DNA of 24,837 nt, taken from the IMG/VR virus record IMGVR_UViG_3300030117_004491, positions 1 through 24,837 of that record. One strand, written 5' to 3'. The first letter of the stretch is position 1. Each line of letters opens with the position of its first letter. Below, in pieces: positions 23,089 through 24,837 of the stretch. The translations under genes and the position numbers were made by a program. Under the pieces are notes generated by a model, which ran no database searches, was not told the DNA's origin, and saw only the letters and a list, made by a program, of their open reading frames with translations. This DNA comes from a virus.

Positions 23089-23466
23089 TTATTGGTTAAA
23101 TTTTGCTTTTGCCTTTGTAAGTAAACTAGATTTTGCTTCTGATTCTGTATAAGAAACATTATTATTTTTCAAGTAAGCCTTAAGCTGATCTTCCGTCCAA
23201 CTATCTGCTGGTTCGCCACTTGGATGCCCAGATATAGAAACATGGTATGCTTCTTTCTCTGTATCGCCCCACAAAGACTCAGCAATCTTTTTTACCTTTG
23301 CATCTTCTGATGTAAGTACAGAGTTTGGATGCACTGTATGACGGTGATAGCTAGTACTGCCAATTTGAACGCCATCATCCATTACTTTTGTAGCTGTTCT
23401 TACTTGAATTGAGTATTCACCTTTTACTTCTATTTTATCAACTTCTACTATTTTTTCTAATGCCAT
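23089..23466 (-). CDS. Fibre-associated protein with C-terminal HeH/LEM-like domain (125 aa)
   Basis: The N-terminal half has strand-like segments (VEVDKIEVKGEYSIQVRTAT) and SYHRHTVHP, which recalls small proteins encoded after phage tail fibres. Residues about 90-120 (TEDQLKAYLKNNNVSYTESE, then AKSSLLTKAK) form an HeH/LEM-like helix pair, the same module as in the 153-aa protein. An AAAGGAG site precedes the ATG. It is separated from the fibre gene by 35 nt. It may help fibre assembly or attachment; this is inference. Confidence 0.6.
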   Translation of the reverse strand: MALEKIVEVDKIEVKGEYSIQVRTATKVMDDGVQIGSTSYHRHTVHPNSVLTSEDAKVKKIAESLWGDTEKEAYHVSISGHPSGEPADSWTEDQLKAYLKNNNVSYTESEAKSSLLTKAKAKFNQ

Positions 23467-23501
23467 TTTTGGCTCCTTTTAATTATCCAATTAAAATCTA
23501 A

Positions 23502-24837
23502 TTATATTATATATGTTCCTTGAAACACTGCATGACCAGCATTTGTAAATTCATCAAATCGCAATGCTCCTTCAGCTGTACCATCATTTGTATATAAATT
23601 AATTTGAGAGGCATTTTGAATGATATAACCACTAACTCTTTTTCCAGATGCAAGATTGCCAGTAAGCGAAACCAATGTAGCAGCACCACGATTATATTGC
23701 GAATTGGGAGTTGCGTAAGGCAATCCTTTTATAGCTAATGAATCAGACGCTGACATATCTCCAGTAGAACTATTTCCTATAACCTGACCAGAAACATGTA
23801 CTACATTTCCTATTCTAACATAACTTCCAGTAGTTTCAGCGTGCATTGCAAGAGCATCACTTAAATCATCAGCTTGACAAATTACAGGACTCCAAGTTCC
23901 TTCTTCATAAATTAAACCATCATCTGCAGTAGGAGCATTATGAATAGCTCCATTTGTCAAAGCTAAATGTAAATCATTACCAGACTTATCAAACCACTTA
24001 TCAGCTGATATTCCAGTAGGGTCAAAATCAATTATACAACCTACTTCACGAATATCAAGACTTGTAATTACTGTTTCATCTGCATTATCATAATTTTTCC
24101 AAGCAATGCAATTTTCAGTACCTACAGCAGTATAATAACCTCCATAAGTTGCAGAAGTTGTAAAAGCATATGGTATTGCTGTATAACCAGGTATAGCTCC
24201 CCATGAACCACTAGGAGCTAAAGCAGTAGCTGTAGTTGAATTTGTTGTAGCGGTTCCAAATCTAACAATACATCCGCTTCCAGTTGTACTAGCTCCAGCA
24301 AAAGTAACTCTATATATTTTACCTTGCTCTAAAGTTGAACTAAAAGAATGAGCTACAGTTCCCCATCCACTTGTATCAAATGTAACTGCTGTTGTTGATT
24401 GAGCAGATACATTACCAGAAGCTGCGTCATAAGCACTAACTGTTCCACTTGTTATTCTGTGAGTATTGTCTGCTCCTTGATATTTATAAGGGACAGATCC
24501 ACCTGAATAATAATGCTTTACTTCATCAGCGCTTAAAATTCTATTATGAAATCTGAAATGTGAAATTTCAACATCTTTATAAGTACCAGTATCATTACCA
24601 GTATAAGTTCCAAATGCTAGCTTTCCAGAAGAATTTGTGACACCAGCAGCACTATAACTTGTAATATCTGATGTACCTACGCTTACACCATCTTGATATA
24701 TCGTAAGATTACCACTTCTGTCAAAAGTAAAAACAGCATGAACCCATTTACCAAATTCCCAAGTTGCATTAGGATTGTAATCTAAAGTGCTAGAACCATC
24801 GCTTAGTCTTACTCTCCAAACATTACTTCCAGAACCA
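23502..24837 (-). CDS. Tail fibre / receptor-binding protein with LamG-like domain (3' part of gene)
   Basis: The frame is open from the window edge (24837) to TAA at 23502-23504, giving about 444 residues without a start inside; the gene begins outside. The visible part opens with a concanavalin/LamG-like fold: W-x-F-G-K-W-V-H-A-V-F-T-F-D, then a strand with YQDGVSVG, then ISHFRFHNRILSADEVKHYY. It continues with Thr/Ser/Gly-rich strands. The last 150 residues have EEGTWSPVI, GSYVRIGNVVHVSGQV and GLPYATP, the tip-type beta domain of many phage fibres. A TTG at 23960 is not a true start, because the reading frame upstream is coding-like. It binds host surface glycans or proteins. Confidence 0.85.
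   Translation of the reverse strand, partial: GSGSNVWRVRLSDGSSTLDYNPNATWEFGKWVHAVFTFDRSGNLTIYQDGVSVGTSDITSYSAAGVTNSSGKLAFGTYTGNDTGTYKDVEISHFRFHNRILSADEVKHYYSGGSVPYKYQGADNTHRITSGTVSAYDAASGNVSAQSTTAVTFDTSGWGTVAHSFSSTLEQGKIYRVTFAGASTTGSGCIVRFGTATTNSTTATALAPSGSWGAIPGYTAIPYAFTTSATYGGYYTAVGTENCIAWKNYDNADETVITSLDIREVGCIIDFDPTGISADKWFDKSGNDLHLALTNGAIHNAPTADDGLIYEEGTWSPVICQADDLSDALAMHAETTGSYVRIGNVVHVSGQVIGNSSTGDMSASDSLAIKGLPYATPNSQYNRGAATLVSLTGNLASGKRVSGYIIQNASQINLYTNDGTAEGALRFDEFTNAGHAVFQGTYII

Noticed and set aside
23502-23960. Separate gene starting at the TTG at 23960
   Set aside because: The same frame continues upstream without a stop to the window edge with LamG-like coding content, so this is the 3' end of the fibre gene.
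1-24837. CRISPR arrays, insertion sequences, integrase or attachment sites
   Set aside because: No regularly spaced repeats, transposase or recombinase genes or tRNA-derived repeats were found.

Overview
The window looks like part of a tailed double-stranded DNA phage genome, either an AT-rich phage or a prophage-like contig. Genes are packed with 1-19 nt overlaps and mostly have clear AGGAG-type ribosome sites. Several late proteins are recognisable as virion parts: a tail fibre, a tail/neck beta-structure protein, and glycine/alanine-rich internal virion proteins. No tape measure, sheath, capsid, portal or terminase gene is visible. The absence of a tape measure and the presence of likely ejected internal proteins suggest a short-tailed (podovirus-like) or crAss-like particle, but this is inference. 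The strong Shine-Dalgarno sites argue mildly against a Bacteroidetes host. The host cannot be named from this window. The overall style resembles uncultured marine phages.

Layout. Positions 1-2461 are a rightward block of nine small genes (49-113 aa). They include a probable histone-fold protein, a single-pass membrane protein and a MazG-like mini-protein. At least four strongly folded RNA elements lie in the gaps, most of them directly ahead of a ribosome site. A bidirectional terminator at 2471-2506 separates this block from a leftward late block (24837 down to 2505).

The late block, read in its own direction, runs as follows: a tail fibre with a LamG-like domain (cut by the window edge); small accessory virion proteins, two of which have HeH/LEM-like C-termini; a run of seven short membrane proteins, most with coiled coils; a lysozyme-like protein; a calcineurin-like phosphoesterase; an 847-aa tail protein; a short fibre-like protein; four internal virion proteins (372, 255, 190 and 197 aa); a zincin metallopeptidase; and a single 3305-aa gene that fills 40% of the window.

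The 3305-aa protein is the centre of interest. Residues about 855-940 and 1294-1340 carry what look like the two double-psi beta-barrel signatures of a single-chain RNA polymerase of the crAss-like virion type, including an intact DxDxD triad (D1333/D1335/D1337). A DUF4326-like domain (about 1550-1650) and a full AlkB-type 2OG-Fe(II) oxygenase (about 2080-2255, H2178/D2180/H2233/R2245) follow in the same chain. The N-terminal module is shared with the neighbouring 197-aa protein, and hydrophobic segments lie at both ends. The simplest reading is a polyprotein-like ejected protein that enters the host with the DNA, transcribes early genes and protects nucleic acid from alkylation, made together with a zincin that could process it. 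Everything beyond the motifs themselves is inference.
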